DNA of 7,694 nucleotides from Synergistales bacterium (GTDB lineage: Bacteria > Synergistota > Synergistia > Synergistales > 79-D21), in NCBI GenBank assembly GCA_015657435.1, contig JADLKH010000003.1:225664-233357 (forward strand), read 5' to 3'. Positions 1 to 6,539 of the stretch are shown here, in pieces. The first letter of the stretch is position 1. The number at the start of each line of letters is the position of its first letter. The notes under the pieces were generated by a model, which searched no databases, was not told the DNA's origin, and saw only the letters and a program-made list of their open reading frames with translations. A program made the position numbers and the translations under genes.

Positions 1-762
1 GGGGGCATCCTGGCGGACGCGATCGCCGAACCCCGAGGGATTCCCGCGCTGATCGTGGATCCCGTCGCCGTGGACGAGCTGGACGATGTGGCCCGTCTGA
101 CCGGTCTGCCGGAACTGCCCAAACGATCCCTCGTTCACGCCCTCAACGTCAAGGCCACCGTCCGCAGGGCCGCCCGCGATCTCAATGGAGACTGGAAGAA
201 AATGGATTTCGTCGTCGCCCATCTGGGTGGGGGGATCAGCATCTGCGCCCATCGCCAGGGCAGGATCATCGACACGAACAACGCCAACGAATTCGGCCCC
301 TTTTCGCCCGAGCGCGCCGGAGGCCTCCCGGCGGGAGACCTTGCCCGCCTCTGCTTCAGCGGACGCTATACCCTGCAGGACCTGCGGAAGCGGCTGGTCG
401 GATTCGGCGGTCTCGTGGCCTATACGGGGGAAAGCGACGTTCGGAAGATCAAGGCCCTGATCGCGGGCGGCGATGAGTCCGCTGCGCTGGCCTACCGGGC
501 CATGGCCTTCCAGGTTGCCAGGGAGATCGGCGCCGCCGCTGCGGCCATGGGAGGAAAGATCGATGCGATTCTTCTGACGGGAGGGGTCGCCCACGATTCG
601 GACTTCGTCGCGATGGTGACCGAAAGGGTCCAGTGGATCGCGCCTGTTCTGGCCTATCCGGGAGAGGACGAGCTGTCCGCTCTCGCTGAAGGGGCCATGC
701 GGGTTTTGAGAAAAGAGGAAACCCCGATGCGGTACGGGGATTTCGTGAAAACGGAGGCTTAG
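1..762 (+). CDS. buk: Butyrate kinase family protein, 5'-truncated by window edge
   Basis: The reading frame is open from the first base, so the start and roughly the first 100 residues lie outside the window; 253 residues are visible. The family (ASKHA fold, acetate/butyrate kinases) transfers phosphate from acyl phosphate to ADP in the cytoplasm, giving a free acid and ATP. Visible family landmarks are GGILAD, IVDPVAVDEL, SLVHALN, the glycine-rich AHLGGGISICAH loop, GPFSPERAGGLPAGD, ILLTGGVAHDSDF and the C-terminal YPGEDELSALAEGA. It is clearly a paralogue of the complete kinase at 2701-3783 but has diverged: the stretch after the glycine loop reads DTNNANEFGPF where the other copy has DVNNALDGDGPF, one residue shorter, and GGLVAYTGESD replaces GGLVAHLGTND. 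It may therefore prefer a different short or branched acid (inference). The next gene starts 6 bases after its stop, so the two are almost certainly co-transcribed. Confidence 0.93.
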   Translation, partial: GGILADAIAEPRGIPALIVDPVAVDELDDVARLTGLPELPKRSLVHALNVKATVRRAARDLNGDWKKMDFVVAHLGGGISICAHRQGRIIDTNNANEFGPFSPERAGGLPAGDLARLCFSGRYTLQDLRKRLVGFGGLVAYTGESDVRKIKALIAGGDESAALAYRAMAFQVAREIGAAAAAMGGKIDAILLTGGVAHDSDFVAMVTERVQWIAPVLAYPGEDELSALAEGAMRVLRKEETPMRYGDFVKTEA

Positions 763-768
763 GGCGAG

Positions 769-1673
769 ATGCAGCTCAAGAACCTGGATTTTCTGCTGGA
801 AAAGTGCAAATCCGCGCCGCGGATGACCCTTGCGGTGGCCTGTCCCCAGGGGGACGACATCCTGGAGGCCGTGTCGGATGCCGCGAGAGAGGGCGTCGTC
901 GATCCCGTCCTGGTGGGCAACCTCGGCAAAACGAAGGCCATCGCGGAAAGCCTTGGCCTGGACATTTCGGGACTCTCCTTCGTAGACGAGCCCAACGACG
1001 CTCTCGCGGCGGAGAAGGCCGTCCGGATGGTTTCCTCCGGAGAAGCCCACCTGCTCATGAAGGGGAACGTGAAGACGGCGGTTCTCCTGAAGGCCGTGCT
1101 GAACAAGGAATGGGGGCTTCGGAGCGGATCCCTGCTTTCGCACCTCTTTCTTTTCCAGGTGCCCCGGATGCCCGGCGTGATCGGGATGAGCGATGGCGGA
1201 ATGGCCATGTATCCGGACCTGCCCACGAAAGTGGGGATCGTGGAAAACGCCGTCGGCGCCTATCACCGGATCGGCGTGGCGTGCCCGAAGATCGCGGCCC
1301 TGGCGGCGGTGGAGGTTGTGAACCCCGACATGCAGGCGACGCTCGATGCCGCGGCCCTGGCGCAGATGAACCGCCGCGGGCAGATCAAGGGGTGCATCGT
1401 GGACGGGCCGCTGGCCCTCGACAACGCCGTCAGTCCGGAAGCCGCCCGCATCAAGGGAATCGATTCTCCCGTCGCGGGGGCTGCGGACATGCTCCTTGTC
1501 CCGAGCATCGAGGCCGGCAACTTTGTGGGGAAGGTCATGATGTACATGTCGGGGGGCAAGGGAGCCGGGGTCATTCTGGGCGCCAGGAGGCCCATCGTTC
1601 TGACGAGCCGCTTCGACAACGCCGAAACAAAGCTTCTTTCAATCGCCTTCGGGCGGTTCTTTCCATGTCCTGA
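769..1673 (+). CDS. ptb: Phosphate butyryltransferase family protein with a C-terminal frameshift
   Basis: Ptb enzymes convert acyl-CoA and phosphate to acyl phosphate and CoA, feeding the kinase next door. Family blocks shared with the downstream copy include LMKGNVKT, VLNKEWGLRSG, MYPDLPTK, AAVEVVNPDM, ATLDAAALAQM, RRGQIKGC and VDGPLALDNAVS. The start is the ATG six bases after the kinase stop, with a GGAGG at 753-757. Near the end the frame breaks. As written it runs through GRFFPCPETS and on, out of frame, across the next gene to a stop at 2131-2133. Adding one G to the GGG at 1651-1653 instead gives SIAFGAVLSMS and a stop at 1671-1673. This matches the ending of the intact paralogue (SIAAAVALSVFKG) and gives about 301 residues, a normal length. 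I take 1673 as the ancestral end. The break is either a sequencing error in a G run or a real mutation that adds a long foreign tail; only the final 8 residues or so of the native enzyme are lost. No classic slippery heptamer is visible. Confidence 0.88.
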
Positions 1674-1694
1674 AACGAGTCAAAATTATCCTTT

Positions 1695-1702
1695 AAGGGA
1701 GG
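1695..1702 (+). promoter_or_regulatory. Strong ribosome binding site of the second ptb
   Basis: AAGGGAGG lies 9 bases before the ATG at 1712. It sits in a short AT-richer stretch (1674-1711) between the corrected stop of the first ptb and the second ptb. It supports independent, strong initiation of the second ptb and argues that the long out-of-frame extension of the first ptb is not native. Confidence 0.75.
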
Positions 1703-1711
1703 TTTCAACGT

Positions 1712-2641
1712 ATGGAACAGCTTCGCACGCTTACCGCACTGGTGGATTACGCAAAGAAGATCGGCGCGGAGAAGGGCCCCCGCAAGGTGGCCATCGCCCT
1801 CGCCGAGGACGCGGGGGTTCTCGAGGCCATCGAGGCGGCCCGCAAGGAAGGGTTCGCGTTCGGGATCCTCGTCGGCAACGGCGACAAGATCAAGGCCGAG
1901 GCGGACAAGGCCGGGATCGACCTGGCCAACTACGAGGTCGTCGACGAGCGCCGCGGGGAGGCCCAGGTCGGCATGACGGCCGTCCAGCTCGTTTCCTCCG
2001 GCAAGGCCGACATCTTCATGAAGGGCATGATCCACACAAACAACTTCCTCAGGGCCCTCCTGAACAAGGAAGTCGGACTTCGTACCGGCAAGACCATCTC
2101 CCACTGCTATTTCCACGAAGTGAAAGGCTATGACCGCATCTTCTTCATCGCCGACGCCGCCTTCAACATGTACCCCGACCTGAAGACGAAGGCCGACATC
2201 CTTTCCAACACGGTGGGGCTGGCCCGCTCCTTCGGGGTTGAGTGCCCGAAGGCCGCCGTCCTGGCCGCCGTCGAGGTCGTGAACCCCGACATGCCGGCGA
2301 CCCTGGATGCCGCGGCCATCACGCAGATGCAGCGCCGCGGCCAGATCAAGAACTGCATCGCCGACGGGCCCTTCGCCCTCGACAACGCCGTCAGCGAGGA
2401 ATCGGCGAAGCACAAGGGGATCGTGTCCGAGGTGGCGGGCAAGGCCGACATCCTCCTCGTCCCGAACATCGACGCCGGCAACATGATGGTCAAGGCTCTC
2501 GTCTACTTCTCCGAGAACAAGACCGCCGGCCTGATCCTGGGGGCCTCCGCTCCGGTCGTGCTGACCAGCCGCTCCGACACCATCGAGGCCAAGACGCTGT
2601 CCATCGCGGCGGCCGTCGCCCTTTCGGTCTTCAAGGGCTAG
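1712..2641 (+). CDS. ptb: Phosphate butyryltransferase
   Basis: Complete 309-residue protein of the usual family length, cytoplasmic, with no membrane segment. It should convert butyryl-CoA or a related branched acyl-CoA plus phosphate to the acyl phosphate, which the kinase encoded at 2701-3783 uses to make ATP. Conserved blocks are FMKGMIHTNNF, LLNKEVGLRTGKTISH, NMYPDLKTKADIL, AAVEVVNPDMPATLDA, MQRRGQIKNC, ADGPFALDNAVS, ADILLVPNIDAGNM and a C-terminal VVLTSRSD. The ATG has a strong AAGGGAGG site. Codons end in C or G more consistently than in the flanking ptb and buk genes, which suggests high expression (inference). Blocks are shared with the first ptb along the whole length, but many positions differ, so the copies are old paralogues. 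Phosphate acetyltransferases are related, but the neighbouring buk and the family blocks favour Ptb. Confidence 0.95.
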   Translation: MEQLRTLTALVDYAKKIGAEKGPRKVAIALAEDAGVLEAIEAARKEGFAFGILVGNGDKIKAEADKAGIDLANYEVVDERRGEAQVGMTAVQLVSSGKADIFMKGMIHTNNFLRALLNKEVGLRTGKTISHCYFHEVKGYDRIFFIADAAFNMYPDLKTKADILSNTVGLARSFGVECPKAAVLAAVEVVNPDMPATLDAAAITQMQRRGQIKNCIADGPFALDNAVSEESAKHKGIVSEVAGKADILLVPNIDAGNMMVKALVYFSENKTAGLILGASAPVVLTSRSDTIEAKTLSIAAAVALSVFKG

Positions 2642-2654
2642 TTTTTCACCGCTA

Positions 2655-2677
2655 GGGGGCCGCGATTCGCGGCCCCC
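2655..2677 (+). terminator. Perfect 10-bp intercistronic hairpin after ptb (attenuator, weak terminator or processing site)
   Basis: GGGGGCCGCG at 2655-2664 pairs perfectly with CGCGGCCCCC at 2668-2677 around an ATT loop. It begins 14 bases after the ptb stop and ends 23 bases before the TTG of buk. No T run follows it on either strand, so a full intrinsic terminator is doubtful. It more likely lowers read-through, or protects the 3' end of the ptb message so that ptb is made in excess over buk (inference). The inverted repeat is plain in the sequence; its role is not. Confidence 0.5.
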
Positions 2678-2687
2678 TTCGCCGATT

Positions 2688-2693
2688 GGAGGG
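2688..2693 (+). promoter_or_regulatory. Ribosome binding site that sets the TTG start of buk
   Basis: GGAGGG lies 7 bases before TTG at 2701. This spacing favours TTG 2701 over the in-frame TTG codons at 2686 and 2695, which would overlap the site or sit too close to it. No ATG or GTG is available near the N-terminus. Confidence 0.65.
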
Positions 2694-2700
2694 TTTGAGC

Positions 2701-3783
2701 TTGGAGAAGGGAAAATACCGCATCCTGACGCTGAACCCCGGATCCACCAGCACGAAGGTCGCGCTCTTCGAGAACGAAACGGAGTGCTGGAGCGACACCC
2801 AGCGGTACGATACCGACGTCCTCCGGTCCTTTGCCGGCATCATGGACCAGGAAAACTTTCGGCTGGAAGCCGTCCGGGAAGCCCTGGCGCGCCAAGGGAC
2901 GCAGGTTTCGAGCCTGGACGCCGTCGTCGGCCGCGGCGGCCTTCTGAGGCCGATCCCGGGAGGAACCTACATGGTTGCCCCCGCCATGATCGAGGACCTG
3001 AAAAACTGCCGATGGGGTTCGCACGCCTCGAACCTCGGGGCTCCCATGGCCGTCCGCCTGGCCGCCGAGGCCGGACATGACCGGGCTTTCATCGTCGACC
3101 CGGTCGTCGTCGACGAGCTCGTCGCGGAAGCCCGGCTGTCGGGCATTCCGGAGATCGAAAGACGGTCGATCTTCCATGCCCTGAACCAGAAGGCGGTGGC
3201 CCGCCGGGCCGCCCGAGACCTGGGAAAGGCCTATTCCGAGGTCAACCTCGTCATCGCTCACATGGGCGGAGGGATCTCCGTCGGAGCCCATGAGCGGGGG
3301 CGGGTGATCGACGTGAACAACGCCCTCGACGGAGACGGACCGTTCTCGCCCGAACGGGCGGGTTCTCTCCCCGCCGGCGAGTTCACCAAGCTTTGCTTCA
3401 GCGGGACGTACAACCTCGACCAGATCATGAAGAAACTGGTTGGGGGAGGAGGCCTCGTTGCCCACCTCGGGACCAACGACCTCCGGGAAGTGCTTCGCCG
3501 CACGGATGAGGGTGATTCGAAGGCGGCCTTGGTCTTTGAGGCCATGGCCTATCAGGTGGCGCGGGAGATCGGTTCCAGGGCCACGGCCCTGAAGGGCCGG
3601 GTCGACGCGGTCGTTCTGACCGGCGGACTGGCCTACAGCAGCCGTTTCACGGATCTCATCGCCTCCAGGGTGGCCTTCGTCGCGCCCGTTAGGATCTATC
3701 CCGGAGAGGACGAATCGGCGGCCCTGGCCGAGGGTGCCCTGCGCGTCCTCAGGGGAGAGGAAGAGCCCCGGCGCTACGCGTAG
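2701..3783 (+). CDS. buk: Butyrate kinase
   Basis: Complete 360-residue ASKHA-fold kinase of the usual family length. It transfers phosphate from butyryl phosphate (or isobutyryl or similar acyl phosphates) to ADP in the cytoplasm, the ATP-yielding step after Ptb. The N-terminal phosphate-binding motif ILTLNPGSTSTKVALFENE follows directly on the TTG start. Further motifs in order are VVGRGGLLRPIPGGTYMV, ASNLGAPMA, IVDPVVVDELV, RRSIFHALNQKAVARRAA, AHMGGGISVGAH, DVNNALDGDGPFSPERAG, GGLVAHLGTNDLREV, VLTGGLAYSSRF and IYPGEDESAALAEGALRV. All look intact, unlike the partly diverged copy at the window start. The order ptb then buk is the classical pairing. A perfect hairpin lies between the two genes and may tune their ratio. 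Substrate chain length cannot be read from the sequence. Confidence 0.95.
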   Translation: MEKGKYRILTLNPGSTSTKVALFENETECWSDTQRYDTDVLRSFAGIMDQENFRLEAVREALARQGTQVSSLDAVVGRGGLLRPIPGGTYMVAPAMIEDLKNCRWGSHASNLGAPMAVRLAAEAGHDRAFIVDPVVVDELVAEARLSGIPEIERRSIFHALNQKAVARRAARDLGKAYSEVNLVIAHMGGGISVGAHERGRVIDVNNALDGDGPFSPERAGSLPAGEFTKLCFSGTYNLDQIMKKLVGGGGLVAHLGTNDLREVLRRTDEGDSKAALVFEAMAYQVAREIGSRATALKGRVDAVVLTGGLAYSSRFTDLIASRVAFVAPVRIYPGEDESAALAEGALRVLRGEEEPRRYA

Positions 3784-3901
3784 GGGAAAAGGGCCGATCC
3801 GGCGAGGAAGCCGGTGAACGGGTTTCCTGAAGGCGGCTTTGCGTTCGCGTTCGGGAGGCCCCTCCTGGCGGGCCGGGCGAACAATGGGTTTTTGTGCGCG
3901 G

Positions 3902-3935
3902 CCCCGGGCCCCCGCCCGGGGTCCTGCTCTTTCTC
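3902..3935 (+). terminator. GC-rich hairpin with pyrimidine tail, possible terminator of the ptb-buk operon
   Basis: CCCCGGGC at 3902-3909 pairs perfectly with GCCCGGGG at 3914-3921 around a CCCC loop. The stem can extend slightly by G-U and G-C pairs at 3900-3901/3922-3923. A pyrimidine-rich stretch (TCCTGCTCTTTCTCC) follows but is not a true T run. The hairpin lies 118 bases after the buk stop and is the best terminator candidate between buk and the sensor gene. Its right arm coincides with the first recognisable codons of the broken metal transporter, so it may also mark a rearrangement joint. I see nothing else in 3784-3901 apart from a weak CCGGC/GCCGG inverted repeat at 3799-3814. Confidence 0.4.
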
Positions 3936-4221
3936 CTCATTGACCGGTTTGTTCCCTCCTCCGAGATCCCCCGCGAGACGCACGAGGTGGAAGAAATAGG
4001 GGCCGTTTCCGAGCACCCCTTCGTGTTCGGCGTCGCCTTCGCCGCGGTGGCCGGATCAGGGTCTTCATCTTTCTGGACGAACTTCCGCCCGTCTCGAAGA
4101 AATACAGCTTCCATCATCTCTCCATCGATGGCCTGATCTCGGGATAGCCGTCAGCCTCCTGCTGTTTCTCTCGGATCTCCGCCTCCAGTTCTTCAAGAAT
4201 GATAAAATAATGATGAAATGA
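3918..4221 (+). pseudogene. Remnant of a ZupT-like ZIP family metal transporter
   Basis: Three reading frames join into pieces of one membrane protein. Piece A (3918-4054) reads GVLLFLLIDRFVPSSE, then ETHEVEE and FGVAFAAVAG. Piece B (about 4055-4140) reads IRVFIFLDELPPVSKKYSFH and ends DGLIS. Piece C (4141-4221) reads GIAVSLLLFLSDL and ends at TGA. These resemble two parts of ZIP zinc/divalent metal importers of the ZupT/GufA type: the end of the third membrane segment (a LIDR.VP.-ENPHE-like pattern), and the C-terminal AAVAGIMV...LDEL.P...G.AV..SLLLF region. E. coli ZupT as I recall it has matching segments. About 110-120 residues that should lie between them, including both HN.PEG metal-binding motifs, are gone. 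The first two membrane segments are also missing. One added G at 4053-4054 joins A to B, and one at 4141-4143 joins B to C. The internal deletion means it cannot be a working transporter whatever the cause of the frame breaks. Confidence 0.72.
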
Positions 4222-4388
4222 TGCCGGAGCAGGTGAAAAACCGCATGTAGCCGCCCCCGCCCCAAAGTGAGCGCCGCCCTGTCGCGGGTTCGAACTCAGG
4301 GGCTTTGCCGGGAAGGCGGGTCGGGATGTCGGATCAATCCGCACGGATCGTCGGGAAAAAATCGGGTTTCACCCTCGGGGGAACAGCG
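4222..4388. other. Non-coding stretch upstream of the sensor gene
   Basis: Together with the transporter remnant this makes about 600 bases without an intact gene. It should hold the promoter of the sensor operon. An AT-rich island at 4196-4218 (GATAAAATAATG), overlapping the end of the transporter remnant, offers a TAAAAT resembling a -10 box at 4203-4208, but I see no good -35 box at 17 bases. GGGTTCGAAC at 4285-4294 resembles the T loop of a tRNA but has no pairing stem. The sensor reading frame is open upstream through ATG 4326 to TTG 4305, so the right part of this stretch could belong to that gene. Confidence 0.3.
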
Positions 4389-6539
4389 ATGAAAAGCCTC
4401 AAAGGCGGCGAGATGGAGAAAAACCTTGGAGTGGAGGGATTTTGGGCCTGCTCTCCGTATGCGGTTGCGGTCCTCGGTCCGGGCGGGACCATCCTGAAGG
4501 TGAATCCCGCCTTTACGGACCTTTTCGGCTACACGCCGGAGGAATCCGAGGGAGCGAACCTGGACGACCTCATCGCGTTCGGGCCCGAGCGCGATGAGGC
4601 TGGCACAATCACCCGACGGGTGGAAAGCGGGGAGACGTTCGATTTCCGGGCGGTCCGGCGGCGCAGGGGAGGCTCGCCGGTCCATGTCCGTTGCCTGGGA
4701 GTGAGGACCCCTCCGGGGCCCGGCCCGGTGATCGATTACGCCATCTACGAAGACCTGGACGGACGGCGGCAGGAGGAAAGCACGCCCTCGGAGGATGCGG
4801 CCTGCCTCGATGCGCTTTTCGGCGGTGCGCCCTACGCCGTGGCCTTTGTGGGTTCCTGCGGCGCCGTCCTGAAGGTGAACGCGGAGTTCGAGAAGCTTTT
4901 CGGCTATTCCGCGGAGGAATCGGTCGGCCGTTCGCTCGATGAGCTGATCGTCCCCGAGCCTTTGAGGCGGGAGGCTCTGGGGTTGACCGGCGTTGCGGAT
5001 GCGGGAGGCACCTACCGGGTTGAAACCGAGAGGCAGCGAAAGGACGGCACGGCGATACCCGTTTTGATCTACAACGTCAAGACGCGCAGAAACGGGCCGG
5101 TCCGGGATTTCGTCACCTACCTCGACCTCACCGGGATCAGGGAAAGAAAACGGGTGGAACAGGAAGCCGCGCAGAGGATGAACCGGATTTTCCAGGCAAT
5201 CCCGGATGCCGTCTTCGTCCTGGATGCCCTGGACGGCAAGATCCTGGACCTGAACGCCAAGGCGGAAACCCTTTCGGGCTATCCACAGGCGGAGATCCGC
5301 GGAAAAACCTTCATCGAGGCGGGCGCCTGGGTCGAGACCCGGGACCGGGTGCGGTTTTTGGGAACGCTTCGGGAAAAGGGATCGGTGAGGGATTTCCAGA
5401 CCCGGTTTCGTTCGAAGGATGGCATGGTCCTCGAGTGCCTGGTTTCAGGGGAGCTCATCGAGCTCGATGGGGCGAACCGGATCGTCGGCATCGCGAAGGA
5501 CATCACCGAGAGAGTCCGGTTCGAGGAAGCCATCCGTCGCGAAAAAGCCTACTTTGAGAACCTCTTCCACCACTCTCCGGAGGCGGTTGTGCTGGCCGAC
5601 GGGCAAAGCCGCATTCGCCGGGTGAACAGGGCTTTTTTGGACCTGTTCGGGCTGGAAACGGACGATGTGAAGCCCGGAACCGCGGTGGATGACCTGATCG
5701 CTCCGGCCGATCTGCACGAGGAGGCCTCGGGGATCACCCACGCGGTTTCCACGGGGGAGGTTGTGAGGAAGGAAACGGTGCGATACCGCAAGGACGGGAC
5801 GCCGGTCGAAGTTTTCGTCCAGGGGATCAGTTTTCCTGTGGAAGGAAAAGAGCGGGCGGTTTACGGGATCTATCAGGATATCCGAGACCGGAAGGCCAGA
5901 GAGAGGGACCTGAACGAGAGCGTCGAAAGGATGAGACGCCTCTGGATCGAAACGGTTCGCGTTCTTGCCTCCACCGTCGAGTTCAGGGATCCCTACACCT
6001 CCGAGCACCAGAAGGGGGTCTCGCTCATCGCTTCGAGGATCGCCGAGGAAATGGGACTGGAAGCGGAAATCCAGGAGGGGCTGAGTCTAGCCGGGCTCGT
6101 GCACGACATCGGCAAGCTCGGCATCCCGGCCGAGATCCTGAACAAGCCGTGCAGGCTCAGTCCCATGGAGGCCCGTCTCGTCCAGATGCACGCGAAGGTC
6201 GGCTACGATATCCTGAAGAACATCCATTTTCCCTGGCCTCTGGCCGATATCGTCCATCAGCATCATGAACGCCTTGACGGAAGCGGCTACCCGCGAGGGC
6301 TCGCCGGGAGCGAGATCCTTCCCGAGGCCCGCATCCTCGCGGTGGCCGACGCTTTCGAGGCCATGCAGTCCCACCGTCCCTACCGGTCCGCCCTGAGCCT
6401 TGAGCAGGCCTGCGGGGAACTGGCCGCCGGAGCGGGGACGAAATACGATTCCGATGCGGTCAGGGCCTGCTTCAAGCTGGTTGAGAACGGCGGCATCGAG
6501 GCGGGATTGGCTCGGTCGCCACAGGAGGGAAGGTCATGA
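4389..6539 (+). CDS. Soluble four-PAS sensor with HD-GYP cyclic-di-GMP phosphodiesterase domain
   Basis: A 716-residue cytoplasmic protein with no signal peptide or membrane segment. Four PAS domains lie at about residues 18-122, 138-250, 265-378 and 388-500. Domains 1, 2 and 4 share the pattern P.AV......VN..F..LFG followed by DLI or ELI, and domains 3 and 4 end in the usual DI.(D/E)R connector. A helical linker leads into the HD-GYP domain (about 520-700). Its signature residues are present: H540, H572-D573 in HDIGKLGIP, H601, and H625-H626-E627 in HHERLDGSGYP. Active family members hydrolyse cyclic-di-GMP to pGpG or GMP, so an active enzyme is expected. The PAS domains presumably sense a small ligand, redox state or cofactor; which one is not visible. 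ATG 4389 is chosen because GGGGGA lies 6 bases upstream. ATG 4326, TTG 4305 and ATG 4413 are in-frame alternatives. The stop overlaps the ATG of the RNase H gene, implying coupled translation. Confidence 0.93.
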   Translation: MKSLKGGEMEKNLGVEGFWACSPYAVAVLGPGGTILKVNPAFTDLFGYTPEESEGANLDDLIAFGPERDEAGTITRRVESGETFDFRAVRRRRGGSPVHVRCLGVRTPPGPGPVIDYAIYEDLDGRRQEESTPSEDAACLDALFGGAPYAVAFVGSCGAVLKVNAEFEKLFGYSAEESVGRSLDELIVPEPLRREALGLTGVADAGGTYRVETERQRKDGTAIPVLIYNVKTRRNGPVRDFVTYLDLTGIRERKRVEQEAAQRMNRIFQAIPDAVFVLDALDGKILDLNAKAETLSGYPQAEIRGKTFIEAGAWVETRDRVRFLGTLREKGSVRDFQTRFRSKDGMVLECLVSGELIELDGANRIVGIAKDITERVRFEEAIRREKAYFENLFHHSPEAVVLADGQSRIRRVNRAFLDLFGLETDDVKPGTAVDDLIAPADLHEEASGITHAVSTGEVVRKETVRYRKDGTPVEVFVQGISFPVEGKERAVYGIYQDIRDRKARERDLNESVERMRRLWIETVRVLASTVEFRDPYTSEHQKGVSLIASRIAEEMGLEAEIQEGLSLAGLVHDIGKLGIPAEILNKPCRLSPMEARLVQMHAKVGYDILKNIHFPWPLADIVHQHHERLDGSGYPRGLAGSEILPEARILAVADAFEAMQSHRPYRSALSLEQACGELAAGAGTKYDSDAVRACFKLVENGGIEAGLARSPQEGRS
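6523..6538 (+). promoter_or_regulatory. Ribosome binding site and ATGA stop-start overlap
   Basis: AGGAGGGAAGG at 6523-6533 sits inside the last codons of the sensor gene. Its AGGAGG part is 7 bases from the ATG at 6536-6538, which overlaps the sensor stop TGA at 6537-6539. This is the typical layout of translational coupling and fixes the start of the nuclease gene. Confidence 0.8.

Noticed and set aside
1645..1656. Programmed -1 ribosomal frameshift as the explanation for the ptb break
   Set aside because: Re-reading one G would restore the frame, but there is no X XXY YYZ slippery heptamer and no clear downstream pseudoknot; a simple indel is more likely.
1674..2133. Long C-terminal extension of the first ptb frame, rich in arginine and glycine
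   Set aside because: It is the out-of-frame reading of the second ptb after a one-base break. Its composition reflects the GC-rich codons of the true frame.
1571..2413. Long minus-strand open frame opposite the ptb genes
   Set aside because: It is the antisense shadow of strongly biased codons in the two ptb genes and has no family motif.
3749..4117. Minus-strand open frame across the gap
   Set aside because: Low-complexity proline/arginine/serine composition, no recognisable motif, and it overlaps the buk end and the plus-strand ZIP remnant.
4196..4218. AT-rich island with TAAAAT as a promoter of the sensor operon
   Set aside because: No convincing -35 box at the right distance, and it overlaps the 3' end of the transporter remnant. 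Too weak to call.
4281..4300. tRNA T-loop-like GGGTTCGAAC, possible tRNA remnant or attachment site
   Set aside because: The five bases on each side do not pair on either strand, and no acceptor or anticodon arm is nearby. TTCGAA is a palindrome, so the likeness can be chance.
5445..6008. Minus-strand open frame inside the sensor gene
   Set aside because: It lies wholly opposite the PAS domains, which show clear conserved motifs on the + strand; no motif on the minus strand.
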